From Clostridiales bacterium (GTDB lineage Bacteria > Bacillota > Clostridia > Oscillospirales > Acutalibacteraceae), in contig JAJBVR010000228.1 of assembly GCA_020859725.1 (NCBI GenBank), positions 1-5,105 on the forward strand: a stretch of 5,105 nucleotides of DNA. Reading direction: 5' to 3'. The stretch's first letter is position 1, and each line of letters opens with the position of its first letter. Positions 4,966 through 5,105 of the stretch are shown here, in pieces. The position numbers and the translations under genes are program-made. Below the pieces are notes generated by a model. The model saw only the letters and a list, made by a program, of their open reading frames with translations, ran no database searches and had not been told where the DNA came from.

Positions 4966-5105
4966 ATGAACGCTTTAAACAAAAAAACGATTGAAGATAT
5001 TGATGTTGCCGGCAAAAAGGTTCTTGTTCGCTGTGATTTTAACGTTCCGCTTAAGGATGGGGAAATTACAAACGATAAAAGAATTGTAGCGGCGCTTCCT
5101 ACAAT
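4966..5105 (+). CDS. pgk: Phosphoglycerate kinase, N-terminal fragment (cut by window end)
   Basis: The 46 visible codons read as the start of phosphoglycerate kinase, the cytoplasmic glycolytic enzyme that moves a phosphate from 1,3-bisphosphoglycerate to ADP. The diagnostic stretch is [19 protein letters not shown] (17-35) followed by [11 protein letters not shown]. It contains the substrate-binding residues D24, N26 and R39 at the positions usual for the family. C23 replaces the commoner valine, a harmless-looking variant. The family length is about 390-400 residues, so roughly nine tenths lies beyond the window. GAGAGG at 4953-4958 lies 7 nt before the ATG and supports this start. A consensus promoter (4893-4921) and an upstream terminator indicate independent transcription; later glycolytic genes may follow outside the window. 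Confidence 0.95.
   Translation, partial: MNALNKKTIEDIDVAGKKVLVRCDFNVPLKDGEITNDKRIVAALPT

Overview
The window is AT-rich, with strong Shine-Dalgarno sites, consensus sigma-A-type promoters and intrinsic terminators. Together with the protein types (a separate AICAR transformylase, RimK-like ATP-grasp proteins, a pgk start typical of Firmicutes), this suggests a low-GC Gram-positive bacterium, most likely a clostridial lineage. The genus cannot be named from the sequence.

Layout. (1) 1-660: a leader with a near-consensus CcpA-type (cre) box, then a small four-helix membrane protein of unknown function (+ strand), closed by a hairpin terminator. (2) 661-860: the convergent gap, holding a perfect 16-bp hairpin that can end transcription in both directions and an inverted repeat that overlaps the next stop codon. 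(3) 861-3186 (- strand): a compact three-gene operon encoding two different RimK-like ATP-grasp ligases, overlapping by ATGA, followed by a CYTH/triphosphate-tunnel protein. (4) 3187-3289: a 103-bp divergent control region in which two good promoters interlock, so that each -35 box lies within the other's footprint. (5) 3290-4465 (+ strand): a complete stand-alone AICAR transformylase, the C-terminal half of classical PurH. (6) 4466-4965: a 500-bp gap with a hairpin, a terminator about 230 bp after the purine gene, and a consensus promoter. (7) 4966 to the window end: the first 46 codons of phosphoglycerate kinase.

The purine gene and pgk are housekeeping genes. The least understood part is the ATP-grasp/ATP-grasp/CYTH operon. 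It has the make-up of a small pathway that ligates amino acids (or other carboxylates and amines) onto an acceptor, with a partner that binds or cleaves a triphosphate. Its substrate cannot be read from the sequence. The operon shares its control region with a folate-dependent purine enzyme, which is a hint but not proof of a linked role. The CYTH protein also carries an unusual 86-residue N-terminal extension that may be the remnant of a P-loop kinase domain.
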